NCBI RefSeq assembly: GCF_001999465.1
Contig: NZ_MQMF01000001.1
Span: 744,001-808,000, forward strand
DNA: 64,000 nucleotides
Source: Fictibacillus arsenicus
GTDB taxonomy: Bacteria; Bacillota; Bacilli; Bacillales; Fictibacillaceae
Reading direction: 5' to 3'
The notes beneath the pieces were generated by a model, which saw only the letters and a program-made list of their open reading frames with translations, was not told where the DNA came from and made no database searches. The translations under genes and the position numbers were made by a program. This document shows positions 9,409 through 19,292 of the stretch, in pieces (position 1 is the first letter of the stretch; each line of letters begins with the position of its first letter).

Positions 9409-9735
9409 CTATCCCAAATATTCATCTTCAATTGGCTGGTATCTGTATTTTTCCATATCTATCGTGCTTTTTCCTTTAAACTGCACACCTTCATCTTCCA
9501 GCAGCGATTTTTGAGTAAAAAACAGTTCCTCATCCTGAATCCCGATTTCACCTTTCGAATTGATCACACGGTGCCATGGCAAGTTGTATTTTCCGCTCAT
9601 CGAATGCAGGATACGAACGACTTGCCGTGCGCCTCTCGGACTTCCAGCGACCTTTGCAATCTGCCCATAAGACATAACTTTGCCAGGCGGAATATTTTTT
9701 ATCACATGAATCACCGCTTCAGTAAAACGCTCCAT
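9409..9735 (-). CDS. Alkyltransferase-like protein (ATL, MGMT family without active cysteine)
   Basis: A 108-residue protein of the MGMT/Ogt DNA-binding fold. The conserved PCHRV active site appears as PWHRV at 53-57, with tryptophan in place of the alkyl-accepting cysteine. The helix-turn-helix with its arginine finger (ARQVVR, about 36-41) and the start V-I-K-N-I-P-x-G-K-V-x-S-Y-G-Q-I-A are present. Such ATL proteins bind and flip O6-alkylguanine and pass the lesion to nucleotide excision repair, so there is a thematic link to uvrBA at the window's edge. Catalytic alkyl transfer is not expected. Confidence 0.9.
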   Translation of the reverse strand: MERFTEAVIHVIKNIPPGKVMSYGQIAKVAGSPRGARQVVRILHSMSGKYNLPWHRVINSKGEIGIQDEELFFTQKSLLEDEGVQFKGKSTIDMEKYRYQPIEDEYLG

Positions 9736-9757
9736 ATATTTCTCTCCTTTAACAAAA

Positions 9758-9945
9758 GGCTCTTCTCAAACAGATTGTTGCTTTTGGTAATTTCATCATT
9801 GAAAAGTTGATTGGAGTGCAAGGTGCGAGACTCCTGCGGGATTCTTCATTGAGACTCCTAATAATGCAAAGCCCAGGAGACTCACCGCACGCCCCGCGGA
9901 AAGCGAGCATCCTGTAACGGAAATCAACTACTCTCAAGAGCAACA
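9758..9945. repeat. Large structured Bacillaceae intergenic repeat, copy A
   Basis: About 190 bases with long-range complementarity: AGTTGATT near the left end pairs with AATCAACT near the right end, and ATTGTTGC with GCAACAAT outside that. Inside are GCGAGACTCCTGCGGG, GGAGACTCACCGCACGCC and CGCGGAAAGCGAG blocks typical of a high-GC repeat scattered between genes in Bacillaceae. A diverged second copy lies at 28314-28590. Reading frames within it are not considered coding. Confidence 0.75.
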
Positions 9946-9956
9946 ATGTTTGCTAA

Positions 9957-9996
9957 CAAAAAAGAGTGCTAAATCTTTTACAGACTTAACACTCCT
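9957..9996 (-). terminator. Terminator after ykpA
   Basis: On the minus strand GAGTGTTAAGTCT...AGATTTAGCACTC is followed by TTTTTT. It lies directly downstream of the ABC-F gene that ends at 10008. Confidence 0.75.
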
Positions 9997-10007
9997 TTCA
10001 CATAAAA

Positions 10008-11627
<1,620 letters not shown>

Positions 11628-11847
11628 TTAGTTCTCTCCTTTATAAAAACACATTCCCAATGATTGTATCATAAATGAATCCTCTTCAACTTTACAATCT
11701 TGTACACTCTGTAAATATTTCATACAAATAAGAGGAAAATAAAAGACAGCTGTAGCAAAATGCAAAATATTTGAGATTTAAATAGACCCTATGTTACCTT
11801 TTACAAAACAAAAATTATCAACTTACTTTTAGGAGGTATTAAGCAAC

Positions 11848-12960
11848 ATGTCTAAACATGTATTTTCTTCTTACACATTTGGTCCTCTTTCATTAAAAAA
11901 CAGATATTTGGTCGCTCCAATGACACGAATCAGCGCGGAGGAAAATGGCGCTGCAAACGATACGATGACTCGCTACTATGAACGTTTCGCTAAAGGCGGT
12001 TTTGCGGCTATTATCTCTGAGGGAATTTACATTGATAGATTATACAGTCAGGGATACAGAAACCAGCCAGGGCTTGCTTCAGAGGAGCACGTTGAGGCGT
12101 GGAAAGACGTTGTAAGTGCCGTGAAAAACAACGGAGCAAAAATGATTGCCCAGTTGATGCATGCCGGTGGTCAAAGTCAAGCAAATGCCTATACCGAAAT
12201 AACGGTCGGTCCTTCCAGCACTGCACCTAAAGGAGAACAACTAGGCTTTTACCATGGTTCTGGACCTTTTAAAACACCAAAAGCGATGGACGCGAAGGAT
12301 ATCGAGCAAGTCATCCATGCATTTGCAGCAGCAGCAGTTAATGCTAAGAAAGCTGGTTTCGATGGTGTTGAGATTCACGGAGCAAACGGATATTTACTCG
12401 ATGAATTTTTGACGGATTACTTGAATAACCGAAATGACGATTATGGTCCTTCAATAGAAAAAGGATTGAATCTATTTGTGAGAGTAATTGAGGCGGTAAG
12501 AAAAACAACAGGGCCAGACTTCACAGTTGGAGTCCGTATCTCACAAGGGAAGGTATCCGATCAGACATATAAATGGCCAAATGGTGAAAATGATGCCGCT
12601 TTGATTTTTTCAACACTTGGCAAAACAGACATTGATTATATTCACGTAACTGATAAAGACGGATCTGTACCAAGCTTTGGGGAAGGAACAAAATCATTAG
12701 CTGAAGCAGCAAAAGCTTTTGGAAATGGAAAGACTGTTATAACAAACGGAATGCTGCATGACGTTGAAAAAGCCGAAACAATTATAAAAAATGGGCAAGC
12801 AGATCTAATTAGCATTGGAACAGGAGCTCTCGCCAATCCTGATCTTCCTCTTTTATTGGAAAAAGGTGAACCATTAAAACCGTTTCAGCCTCAAGAAATT
12901 TTAATGCCGATTGCTTATATTAAAGAAGCAGAACTTGACTATGAACTTGTTAATAAATAA
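11848..12960 (+). CDS. Old yellow enzyme family NAD(P)H:flavin oxidoreductase
   Basis: FMN-dependent ene-reductase of the old yellow enzyme/NemA-like family, 370 residues, cytosolic. Family features are VAPMTR near 22-27, the Q-L-M-H-A-G-G motif near 104-110, the FMN/substrate-side motif HGANGYLLDEFL-x-x-x-x-NxRxDxYG near 176-199, and the C-terminal phosphate-binding ISIGTGALANPD. AGGAGG lies 10 bases before ATG. It stands alone with a strong terminator after it. The physiological substrate cannot be told from the sequence; related proteins reduce activated alkenes and nitro compounds. Confidence 0.92.
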   Translation: MSKHVFSSYTFGPLSLKNRYLVAPMTRISAEENGAANDTMTRYYERFAKGGFAAIISEGIYIDRLYSQGYRNQPGLASEEHVEAWKDVVSAVKNNGAKMIAQLMHAGGQSQANAYTEITVGPSSTAPKGEQLGFYHGSGPFKTPKAMDAKDIEQVIHAFAAAAVNAKKAGFDGVEIHGANGYLLDEFLTDYLNNRNDDYGPSIEKGLNLFVRVIEAVRKTTGPDFTVGVRISQGKVSDQTYKWPNGENDAALIFSTLGKTDIDYIHVTDKDGSVPSFGEGTKSLAEAAKAFGNGKTVITNGMLHDVEKAETIIKNGQADLISIGTGALANPDLPLLLEKGEPLKPFQPQEILMPIAYIKEAELDYELVNK

Positions 12961-12968
12961 ACAAAAAC

Positions 12969-13004
12969 AAAGCCCCGAAATTGCAAATTGCAAATCGGGG
13001 CTTC
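12969..13004. terminator. Bidirectional terminator between OYE gene and TRAP operon
   Basis: AAGCCCCGA...TCGGGGCTT, a 9-bp stem with a long loop, T-rich on the plus side and A-rich on the other, between two convergent units. Confidence 0.85.
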
Positions 13005-13041
13005 TTTCTATTTGGCTCTATGCCTTTGAGCTTGTAAACCG

Positions 13042-15027
13042 CTATACCGCTGGCGAAGATGGTGCTTGCGAGTTGTCTTTTTTCAACATCCAGTATTGGC
13101 TGCCTAGCATAAGAGCAAATGCCGCAAGTCCAATTGCACTGTATATACCCTCTGGATAAATCAGCAGAAAGCCAATAATGACAGCTGCTGCTCTTTCCAG
13201 TAAATGAAGAGGACGCATCCAATAACCGATCATACCCGCACCAATTGCGATCATTCCTATAAAAGCAGTTGAAATAACCCAAACCGCCTCAGTCCACGTC
13301 GTATCAATCAGCATAAGCTGAGGTGAGATAACGAAGATGTACGGAATAATAAACGCTGCAATGGCAAGTTTAGATGAAATGATTCCGGTTCGTATCGGTT
13401 CCCCTCCTGATACACCAGCTGCAGCAAAAGCTGCCAGTGCTACTGGAGGTGTAATATCAGCGATTATCCCAAAATAGAACACGAACATATGCGCCGAAAG
13501 ATCAGGAACACCAAATAATAGAATGGCTGGTGCTGCAATAGTAGATGTGATTACATAGTTTGCTGTTGTTGGGGATCCCATTCCTAGTACAAGGGACGCG
13601 ATCATCGTTAAAATCAATGTTGGAATTAAATAACCGCCTGAAAGTTCAAGCAAACCGTTCGCCATTTTGAGACCGACACCAGTCACTGTTACAACACCGA
13701 CGATCATACCCGCAGCTGCAGTAGCTGCAGCAACGCCAAGAGCCGTTCTGGCACCATCGGCTAATGCTTCAACAAAAAGCTTCGGTCCCATACGAGTTTG
13801 CTTATTGAACATACCAACGGCAATCGCACTAACGATCGACCATAGAGCCGCTTTCGTTACACTCATCCCGCTCATTAATAGAAAAATAACCACAAAAATC
13901 GGTATCAATAAGTAAATTTGTTTGATGACTCTTTTTGTCTCAGGCATCTCTTCTCGCGAAAGTCCTCTAAGACCAATTCGTTTCGCTTCAAAGTGGGTCA
14001 TGATCCAGATTCCCGCGAAATAAAGAATCGCAGGGATAGCAGCAGCTTTGGCGATATCCCAATACGTGATGCCTCCCCCAATAAATTCCACCATAAGGAA
14101 CGCTGCCGCACCCATAACCGGGGGCATGATCTGGCCACCTGTAGAAGAAGCAGCTTCAACAGCGCCAGCAAAGTTTTTATCATAACCTAAACGTTTCATC
14201 ATCGGGATCGTAAAAGCACCCGATGTTACAACGTTAGCAACTGAGCTTCCGCTTATTGTACCTTGAAGAGCACTAGAGAAAATGGCTACCTTAGCAGGTC
14301 CACCTACACGCCTTCCTGCAATCACGATTGATAAATCATTAAAATACTCCCCGACTCCTGTTTTAACGAGAAACGCTCCGAACAAGAGGAACAAGAAGAT
14401 ATAAGTTGACGAAACAGCGAGAGGAGTACCTAGAATACCTTCTGTTGTAAAAAACATCGTCCTCACAATACGCTCAATGCTTAATCCTTTATGCTCTAAG
14501 AACCCCGGCATAAAAGGCCCCAGATACGCGTATAGCAAGAACATGGCTGCAATGATTGTAATTGGAAGCCCTACTACACGTCTTGTTGCTTCTAAAACAA
14601 GAAGAATAGCGATAAGACCAATGATAAAATCTTGCGTGGTGAGTCTTCCAATCCTCATAACGAGATCGTCCATAAATATGTACCAATAAGACCCTACTGC
14701 TATCGATAAAACAGCGAGGATTATGTCATACCAAGCGACCTGAAATAATGGCTTTTTCTCTTTTTTCTTTTTAGATGCTGGAAATAATAAAAAGATCAGA
14801 GTAAGTGCAAAACCTAAGTGAATTGTCCGTTGCAACTGTGCAGGCAATACGCCGAAAATTGCTGTATATAGCTGGAATAAAGAAAAAGCAATAAGACCAA
14901 TCAGTGTAATCCAATAAAGTGCACCTTTTAATTTCCTGAAACCTGCTTCAGGATCATACTTTTCCATCAGTTCCTGTACAGCTTGATCAGAAATTTGTTC
15001 ACGCTGTATTTGATTTTTGTTATCCAA
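13042..15027 (-). CDS. TRAP transporter fused permease (4TM/12TM), TAXI type
   Basis: Integral membrane permease of about 661 residues in which the small (4TM, DctQ-like) and large (12TM, DctM-like) TRAP subunits are fused. The sequence is hydrophobic throughout, with the DctM-type motifs GTISGSSVANVVTSGAFTIP and EAASSTGGQIMPPVMGAAAF, and the repeat GMGSPTTANYV later. The start is probably TTG at 15027, because GGAGGG lies 7 bases upstream; a longer in-frame ATG at 15060 has no good site. It overlaps the preceding DUF1850 gene by 8 bases. Together with the DUF1850 protein and the TAXI binding protein it forms a complete TRAP-TAXI system driven by an ion gradient. The substrate is unknown; TAXI systems often import dicarboxylates or amino acids. 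Confidence 0.93.
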   Translation of the reverse strand: MDNKNQIQREQISDQAVQELMEKYDPEAGFRKLKGALYWITLIGLIAFSLFQLYTAIFGVLPAQLQRTIHLGFALTLIFLLFPASKKKKEKKPLFQVAWYDIILAVLSIAVGSYWYIFMDDLVMRIGRLTTQDFIIGLIAILLVLEATRRVVGLPITIIAAMFLLYAYLGPFMPGFLEHKGLSIERIVRTMFFTTEGILGTPLAVSSTYIFLFLLFGAFLVKTGVGEYFNDLSIVIAGRRVGGPAKVAIFSSALQGTISGSSVANVVTSGAFTIPMMKRLGYDKNFAGAVEAASSTGGQIMPPVMGAAAFLMVEFIGGGITYWDIAKAAAIPAILYFAGIWIMTHFEAKRIGLRGLSREEMPETKRVIKQIYLLIPIFVVIFLLMSGMSVTKAALWSIVSAIAVGMFNKQTRMGPKLFVEALADGARTALGVAAATAAAGMIVGVVTVTGVGLKMANGLLELSGGYLIPTLILTMIASLVLGMGSPTTANYVITSTIAAPAILLFGVPDLSAHMFVFYFGIIADITPPVALAAFAAAGVSGGEPIRTGIISSKLAIAAFIIPYIFVISPQLMLIDTTWTEAVWVISTAFIGMIAIGAGMIGYWMRPLHLLERAAAVIIGFLLIYPEGIYSAIGLAAFALMLGSQYWMLKKDNSQAPSSPAV

Positions 15028-15526
15028 GTTTTTTCCCTCCAATAAACCATTGCCATACACTTATCTTCTCTGTCTTTATTCGAACCCAAGATCCTTTTTC
15101 ACTAAAGCTAGAGAAGGGATACTCATGTCCATCATACAGAAGCGTGTGATTGGCGATGATTTGTCCGGTTCGAATATCTAGTAAAGGAAAAGTCCGGTTC
15201 ATGTTGGACAAGATATAAGTCCCATTTTTTTGTGTGAAGACCTCAGTTCCGGTCGCCCCAGAAGGCATCCCTACTCCAAATTCCTCAAAACGCATTTCAG
15301 TCTGAATAATTATTCCTTCCTCATTCGTAAGATAAGTTTCCAGTACCGGCGTTCGATGAATCGAATGTATGTATTTGATACTAAATTCTTCACCAGGCTT
15401 TATATCCATAAAAGCTAACCATTCTCCTGTCTCACCATCTTCTATAATCAAACCTAAAAAGGCAGGATACAGACTTGCGGCAGCGAGGACACTTACGATC
15501 AAAAAAACTCCTATTATGCGCTTCAT
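15020..15526 (-). CDS. DUF1850 family protein of the TRAP-TAXI operon
   Basis: A 168-residue protein with one N-terminal hydrophobic segment (about 4-25, signal anchor) and an extracytoplasmic beta-rich domain. The YIHSIHRTPVLETY stretch near 53-66 is typical of DUF1850 proteins, which are nearly always encoded between a TAXI binding protein and a fused TRAP permease, as here. The function is unknown; an accessory role in the transporter is inferred from the constant linkage. Its own ribosome site is weak and the only AAGGAA upstream lies in the loop of a hairpin (15537-15560). Confidence 0.85.
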   Translation of the reverse strand: MKRIIGVFLIVSVLAAASLYPAFLGLIIEDGETGEWLAFMDIKPGEEFSIKYIHSIHRTPVLETYLTNEEGIIIQTEMRFEEFGVGMPSGATGTEVFTQKNGTYILSNMNRTFPLLDIRTGQIIANHTLLYDGHEYPFSSFSEKGSWVRIKTEKISVWQWFIGGKKLG

Positions 15527-15536
15527 AAGAATACAT

Positions 15537-15560
15537 GGACTAAAGATAATTCCTTAGTCC
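15537..15560 (-). promoter_or_regulatory. Intercistronic hairpin between TAXI binding protein and DUF1850 genes
   Basis: GGACTAA-GGAATTATCT-TTAGTCC forms a 7-bp perfect stem in the 48-base gap. There is no T-run, so it is not an ordinary terminator. It may stabilise the upstream binding-protein mRNA or limit translation of the next gene, because an AAGGAA element begins inside it. Confidence 0.55.
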
Positions 15561-15574
15561 ATGATTACACCCTC

Positions 15575-16561
15575 TTATTTTAAGATTCCTTTTTCTTCAA
15601 AGTACTTTTTAGCTCCTGGGTGGAAGTCAATCCCCATTCCCTCTACAGCTTTTTCAGCAGAGATGAGCTCTCCTTTTGCGTGACTGATCTTATCTGTGTT
15701 TTCAAAGATAGCTTTTGTGATCTGATACACTGCGTCTTCTTCCATGTCTTTACGAACAGTCAGCATGGATAGAACAGCTACAGTTTTCACATCTGCCTCT
15801 AATTTATATGTACCGCTTTTCACAGTATCCTCAATATAGTAAGGATATGCATCAATAAGCTCTTTAATCTTATCATCAGCGATCGGTACGATAGTTACTG
15901 GTTTTGTAGCCGATAATGCATCAACAGCCCCTGTTGGTGTACCTGCTGTAATAAATGCAGCTTGAATGTTACCATCCTGAATCCCTTCAGCAGACTCATC
16001 AAATGAAAGATGCTGAGCTGTAATATCTTCCATTGTCATGCCATGAATTTTTAAGATTTGTTCTGCGTTAGCGAATGTTCCGCTTCCTGGCGCCCCAACT
16101 GAAACCTTTTTCCCTTTTAAATCTTCAACACTTTTAATGCCGCTGTCTTTAAGCGTAACAATTTGAATGGTCTCAGGATAGAGAGTACCAATACCTGCGA
16201 TTTGATCTACTTTCTCCTTAAACATCTCCTTACCTTCAGCTGCGTAACTAGCAATATCTGTCTGTGTAAATGCTATATCAGCATCTCCATCTTGTATAAG
16301 CTGCATGTTTTCAACTGAAGCACCCGATGCTTGTGAGTTCGCTTCTACGTCTAACTCACCACCGATAATTTTTGCCATTTCTCCACCGAGTGGATAGTAT
16401 GTACCGCCCGTTCCACCTGTGACAATACTGAGTCGATCAAGATTTAAAGCAGGGCTTTCTCCTGATTCTTCTTTTTCAGATGGTGTTTCAATCTTTTGTC
16501 CGCAAGCGGCCAATGAGAAAGCAAGAAGCAGTACGAAGAATAACGCGATCCCCTTTTTCAT
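15575..16561 (-). CDS. TAXI family TRAP transporter solute-binding lipoprotein
   Basis: Extracytoplasmic binding protein of 328 residues. It has a lipoprotein signal with lipobox LAAC (Cys near 20), then a Ser/Glu-rich linker, and the TAXI signature VTGGTGGTYYPLGG near 50-63. The segments AFTQTDIASYA and KKVSVGAPGSGT are characteristic of the family's ligand-binding lobes. AAGGAGG precedes the ATG. It is the first gene of the operon with the DUF1850 protein and the fused permease; binding proteins are usually made in excess, which fits the hairpin behind it. Confidence 0.93.
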   Translation of the reverse strand: MKKGIALFFVLLLAFSLAACGQKIETPSEKEESGESPALNLDRLSIVTGGTGGTYYPLGGEMAKIIGGELDVEANSQASGASVENMQLIQDGDADIAFTQTDIASYAAEGKEMFKEKVDQIAGIGTLYPETIQIVTLKDSGIKSVEDLKGKKVSVGAPGSGTFANAEQILKIHGMTMEDITAQHLSFDESAEGIQDGNIQAAFITAGTPTGAVDALSATKPVTIVPIADDKIKELIDAYPYYIEDTVKSGTYKLEADVKTVAVLSMLTVRKDMEEDAVYQITKAIFENTDKISHAKGELISAEKAVEGMGIDFHPGAKKYFEEKGILK

Positions 16562-16656
16562 GTTTTTCCTCCTTAATGGAATTTAATTACTTTTTTATAG
16601 TTTAGCATAACGTTAAATGAAATTGCAGAATAATTATAATTTTTTGATAAATTTAG

Positions 16657-16686
16657 AAAAAAAAAGGGCGACCGAAGTCACCCTTT
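16657..16686 (-). terminator. Terminator of the ykuU-ykuV-dps operon
   Basis: On the minus strand AAAGGGTGAC-TTCG-GTCGCCCTTT followed by a T-run, with a stable TTCG loop, a few bases after the dps stop codon. Confidence 0.9.
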
Positions 16687-16691
16687 TGGTT

Positions 16692-17126
16692 TTAACTCAC
16701 GAAAGCACGAAGCATCCAGTTATGTTTCGCCAGGCTTTCACGAACGGAAAGCAGCATGTCATGAGTAACTTCATCGCCTTCGCGATCCGTTACTTCCATG
16801 CCTTCTTTAATTTCTGAGATCAATAGCTCGAAATCATTGATTACGTTATGAACCATCTCTTCCGCTGTGTCTCCGCCTTTTGCTTCTTCAACAGTAGCCA
16901 TCTCTAAATATTCTTTCATCGTTGCGACAGGTGTACCTTTTAAAACTAAAAGACGCTCAGCAAGCTCATCAATATTCATTGCAGCTTCGTTGTATAATTC
17001 CTCGAATTTTTCATGTAGGGTAAAGAAGTGAGGACCCTTTACATACCAATGATAGTTATGCAGTTTCACAAAAAGTACGTTCCAGTTTGCAACCTGTTTG
17101 TTCAATACATCTTGAATGGAATCCAT
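16692..17126 (-). CDS. dps: Dps/MrgA-family ferritin-like DNA-protecting protein
   Basis: A 144-residue Dps-type miniferritin that oxidises Fe(II) and stores iron in a dodecamer, and often coats DNA. Ferroxidase ligands are visible: H26 (NYHWYV), H38 ([10 protein letters not shown]), and D53 with E57 (NIDELAER). It starts 11 bases after the thioredoxin-like gene and is the last gene of a three-gene operon headed by a peroxiredoxin gene with a Fur-type box. The combination removes peroxide and sequesters the iron that would drive Fenton chemistry. Whether it is the orthologue of B. subtilis Dps or MrgA cannot be settled by reading. Confidence 0.92.
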   Translation of the reverse strand: MDSIQDVLNKQVANWNVLFVKLHNYHWYVKGPHFFTLHEKFEELYNEAAMNIDELAERLLVLKGTPVATMKEYLEMATVEEAKGGDTAEEMVHNVINDFELLISEIKEGMEVTDREGDEVTHDMLLSVRESLAKHNWMLRAFVS

Positions 17127-17137
17127 AAAATACCCTC

Positions 17138-17587
17138 CTATTTTGTTTCTTCGTTTAAAACACGGTTCAAGCGTTTGCGAAGCATGTCCATTCCGCTTCC
17201 GCCTGCTTGGAAATGACGCAGTTTACCTTCTTTATCAAACACATAATAAGCAGGAACATATTTGTTTTCAAAAGCATCTGTCAGCTTATGTTCACTATCC
17301 ACATAGATCGGCTGTGAGATATCATGCCCCATTGCCATCTGTTCGATCACGCTCATATCAAGATCATTTTCAGAACGAGGCATATGAACGGCTACCACGT
17401 TTAAGTCATCTTCATACTCGTCACGCAGCTCGTTCACATCAGGCATTGCTTCTTTACAAAGCCCGCAGCTTACTGACCAGAAATGGATCAGCGTTGCTTT
17501 TTCTCCCACAAGATCTTCTTTTTTCACTTCATCGTTCAACCATGTTGTTGCACCATCTAATTCAGGCATCTGTTCACGTAACTTCAT
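17138..17587 (-). CDS. ykuV: YkuV-like thiol-disulfide oxidoreductase
   Basis: A 149-residue thioredoxin-fold protein of the TlpA/AhpC-TSA type without signal peptide, so cytosolic. The redox motif CGLC is at 41-44 after HFWSVS, and the cis-proline region is KYVPAYYVF. Length and neighbour (a YkuU-like peroxiredoxin upstream) match B. subtilis YkuV, a soluble thiol-disulfide oxidoreductase. It may reduce the peroxiredoxin encoded upstream. It lies 57 bases after that gene and 11 bases before dps. Confidence 0.9.
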   Translation of the reverse strand: MKLREQMPELDGATTWLNDEVKKEDLVGEKATLIHFWSVSCGLCKEAMPDVNELRDEYEDDLNVVAVHMPRSENDLDMSVIEQMAMGHDISQPIYVDSEHKLTDAFENKYVPAYYVFDKEGKLRHFQAGGSGMDMLRKRLNRVLNEETK

Positions 17588-17644
17588 CTCTTATAACCTC
17601 CATATTTTAAACAATCGTTTAATTTTCTTGATTTTTTTCTGTTT

Positions 17645-18187
17645 TTATAGTGTTTTTTGACCTGGCTTCCAGTTAGCCGGGCAAAGACCGCCTGTTTGCA
17701 ATGCTTGTAAAACACGCAAGGTTTCGTCGGTATCTCGTCCGATGTTGTTATGGAAAACAACCTGATACATCATTTCACCTTCAGGATTAATAATGAACAA
17801 CCCACGCAATGCGACTCCCTCTTCTTCAATTAAGACACCGTAGTCACGAGATACTTGGTGGTTTGTATCTGCAGCAAGCGGATAGTTCAGCTCACCAAGT
17901 CCGTTATCTTCACGTTTAGTGTTAATCCATGCCAGATGCGTATGAACCGTATCCGTTGAAACTCCGATCACTTCAGCATCCAAGTCTTGGAATTCATCGT
18001 ATCTATCAGACAATGCCGTGATCTCTGTCGGACATACAAAGGTAAAATCCATTGGATAAAAGAAGAGAACTGTCCATTTTCCATTTTTCATGTTCTCTTC
18101 TAAACTTACTTTATTCGTCTCTTTGTTCGGCATGATTGCCCCCATCTCAAAGCGAGGTGCCTGTTTGCCTACCATTCTTTCTGCCAT
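17645..18187 (-). CDS. ykuU: YkuU-like typical 2-Cys peroxiredoxin
   Basis: A 180-residue AhpC/TSA peroxiredoxin that reduces peroxides using thiols. The peroxidatic cysteine is C52 in DFTFVCPTE and the resolving cysteine is C169 in GGLCPANW; both are present. The start is ATG at 18187 (M-A-E-R-M); a GTG four codons upstream overlaps the GAGGAG site and is not favoured. Upstream are a sigma-A promoter (18257-18284) and a near-perfect Fur-type palindrome (18216-18236) between the -10 and the gene. It leads the operon with the YkuV-like protein and Dps. Confidence 0.93.
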   Translation of the reverse strand: MAERMVGKQAPRFEMGAIMPNKETNKVSLEENMKNGKWTVLFFYPMDFTFVCPTEITALSDRYDEFQDLDAEVIGVSTDTVHTHLAWINTKREDNGLGELNYPLAADTNHQVSRDYGVLIEEEGVALRGLFIINPEGEMMYQVVFHNNIGRDTDETLRVLQALQTGGLCPANWKPGQKTL

Positions 18188-18215
18188 AATTATTTTCACT
18201 CCTCTTATCTATAAA

Positions 18216-18236
18216 TGATAATGAATATCATTATCA
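18216..18236. promoter_or_regulatory. Fur-family operator of the peroxiredoxin operon
   Basis: TGATAATGAATATCATTATCA holds two overlapping 7-1-7 half-site pairs and differs by very little from the classic Fur box GATAATGATAATCATTATC. It lies just downstream of the predicted transcription start. PerR boxes (TTATAATNATTATAA) are related, but the TGATAAT/ATTATCA ends favour Fur. Confidence 0.8.
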
Positions 18237-18256
18237 TGTTTCCATCAACAATCTTA

Positions 18257-18284
18257 ATTATACTGATTTCTTGTTTGAAGTCAA
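18257..18284 (-). promoter_or_regulatory. Sigma-A promoter of the ykuU-ykuV-dps operon
   Basis: On the minus strand TTGACT (18284-18279), a 16-base spacer and TATAAT (18262-18257). The Fur-type box follows about 20 bases downstream of the -10. Confidence 0.78.
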
Positions 18285-18367
18285 TACTAATTTATAATTA
18301 TTATTAATAAGGAACAAGTATTGTGCTCAAAACTATCCTAGTTATTAATAAAAACATTCTTTCATCG

Positions 18368-18440
18368 ATAATCCCACGTTTAAAGGATTAATTCCTGGAT
18401 TAGCGTAAATAATCCCTGGCTTAATTGAAATAATCCCAAG
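18368..18440. repeat. Short imperfect tandem repeat of AATCCC/GGATTA units
   Basis: Successive units contain ATAATCCCA, GGATTAATTCCTGGATTAGCG, TAAATAATCCCTGGCTTAATTG and AAATAATCCCAAG, a 21-22 base period with partial inverted symmetry (AATCC/GGATT). It fills the region upstream of the peroxiredoxin promoter. No gene is seen between 18285 and 18503. Confidence 0.5.
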
Positions 18441-18503
18441 AAAAACAACAATAAATACTCGAGTCGACAAAGCTCCCCAATCAAGAGCACTCTATAAAAA
18501 CCA

Positions 18504-18534
18504 CAAAAAAACCTTGCTTTTTTTAAGCAAGGTT
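18504..18534 (-). terminator. Terminator after the TVP38-type gene
   Basis: ACCTTGCTT-aaaaaa-AAGCAAGGT hairpin followed by a T-run on the minus strand, touching the stop codon of the TVP38/TMEM64 gene. Confidence 0.88.
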
Positions 18535-19208
18535 TACACGTTATCTTCTTTTTGAGTTTGTATCTGTCCTGATATGAGGCTTTTATTTTTCATAAGAATT
18601 GGTATGCAGGCTGCTAAAATAACGAGACAAACGGCAATTGCAATGGCTGTTCCGTTTCCTTTTATAAAACTATCCCCCAACAGGTTATACGCCAGTGTTC
18701 CTGGCAGCACCCCAAGCATGGTTGCAAAAACATAAGAACGGAACTTTAATCGGGAGATTCCTGCTACATAACTTACAAGATCAAAATTCAAAACCGGAAT
18801 GACCCTGAGGAGAAAAATATAAATGAATCCTTTTTCTTTTAATTGTTTCTGCCATTTTTCAATCTTGGATGGAGCATCTGTTGTTTTTTTCAGCCATCGG
18901 GCACCCAAATGTTTGGCGAGATAAAAAGAAATAACTGCACCAAGTGTCGCGCTGAAAACCGTATACACGGTTCCCCAGACAGCACCAAATGCAAGTCCGC
19001 CAGCTAGTGATAGAACGGAAATCGGAAAGAGCGTAAAGGGACGAACTACATTAATCAAGATATATATAATAGGTGCAACCATACCAAAGGACAGCACCCA
19101 ATCGCGTAAAGACAAAGGGGTAAGTTTGAAAACAAAATGGTTGAGTGCGAATAAAAGAATAACAGCAGCAAATAGGACTGTTAACTTCACCCAAGTTTTT
19201 TTCTTCAT
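18534..19208 (-). CDS. TVP38/TMEM64 family membrane protein
   Basis: A 224-residue polytopic membrane protein with five or six hydrophobic segments. The motif GxxxGxxxxxxxxxxGA-x-x-x-F, here in GLAFGAVWGTVYTVFSATLG, followed by the soluble helix and the FLLRVIPVLNFDLVSYVAG segment, is typical of the TVP38/TMEM64 (DedA-like, VTT domain) family, implicated elsewhere in lipid scrambling or membrane homeostasis. It is a single-gene unit with its own terminator. The specific role is unknown. Confidence 0.88.
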   Translation of the reverse strand: MKKKTWVKLTVLFAAVILLFALNHFVFKLTPLSLRDWVLSFGMVAPIIYILINVVRPFTLFPISVLSLAGGLAFGAVWGTVYTVFSATLGAVISFYLAKHLGARWLKKTTDAPSKIEKWQKQLKEKGFIYIFLLRVIPVLNFDLVSYVAGISRLKFRSYVFATMLGVLPGTLAYNLLGDSFIKGNGTAIAIAVCLVILAACIPILMKNKSLISGQIQTQKEDNV

Positions 19209-19292
19209 AAAGACCCCTTCTTTACTGACAAATTTTAAAAAAGATCAGTTTATGAACTATTCCCTTATATTTACTTTATATAACAAACTTTC

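Noticed and set aside
9749-9946. Minus-strand frame of 65 codons
   Set aside because: It lies entirely within the structured intergenic repeat, and its composition follows the repeat, not a protein.
12911-13159. Plus-strand frame of 82 codons
   Set aside because: Spans the end of the old yellow enzyme gene, a terminator and the end of the TRAP permease gene.
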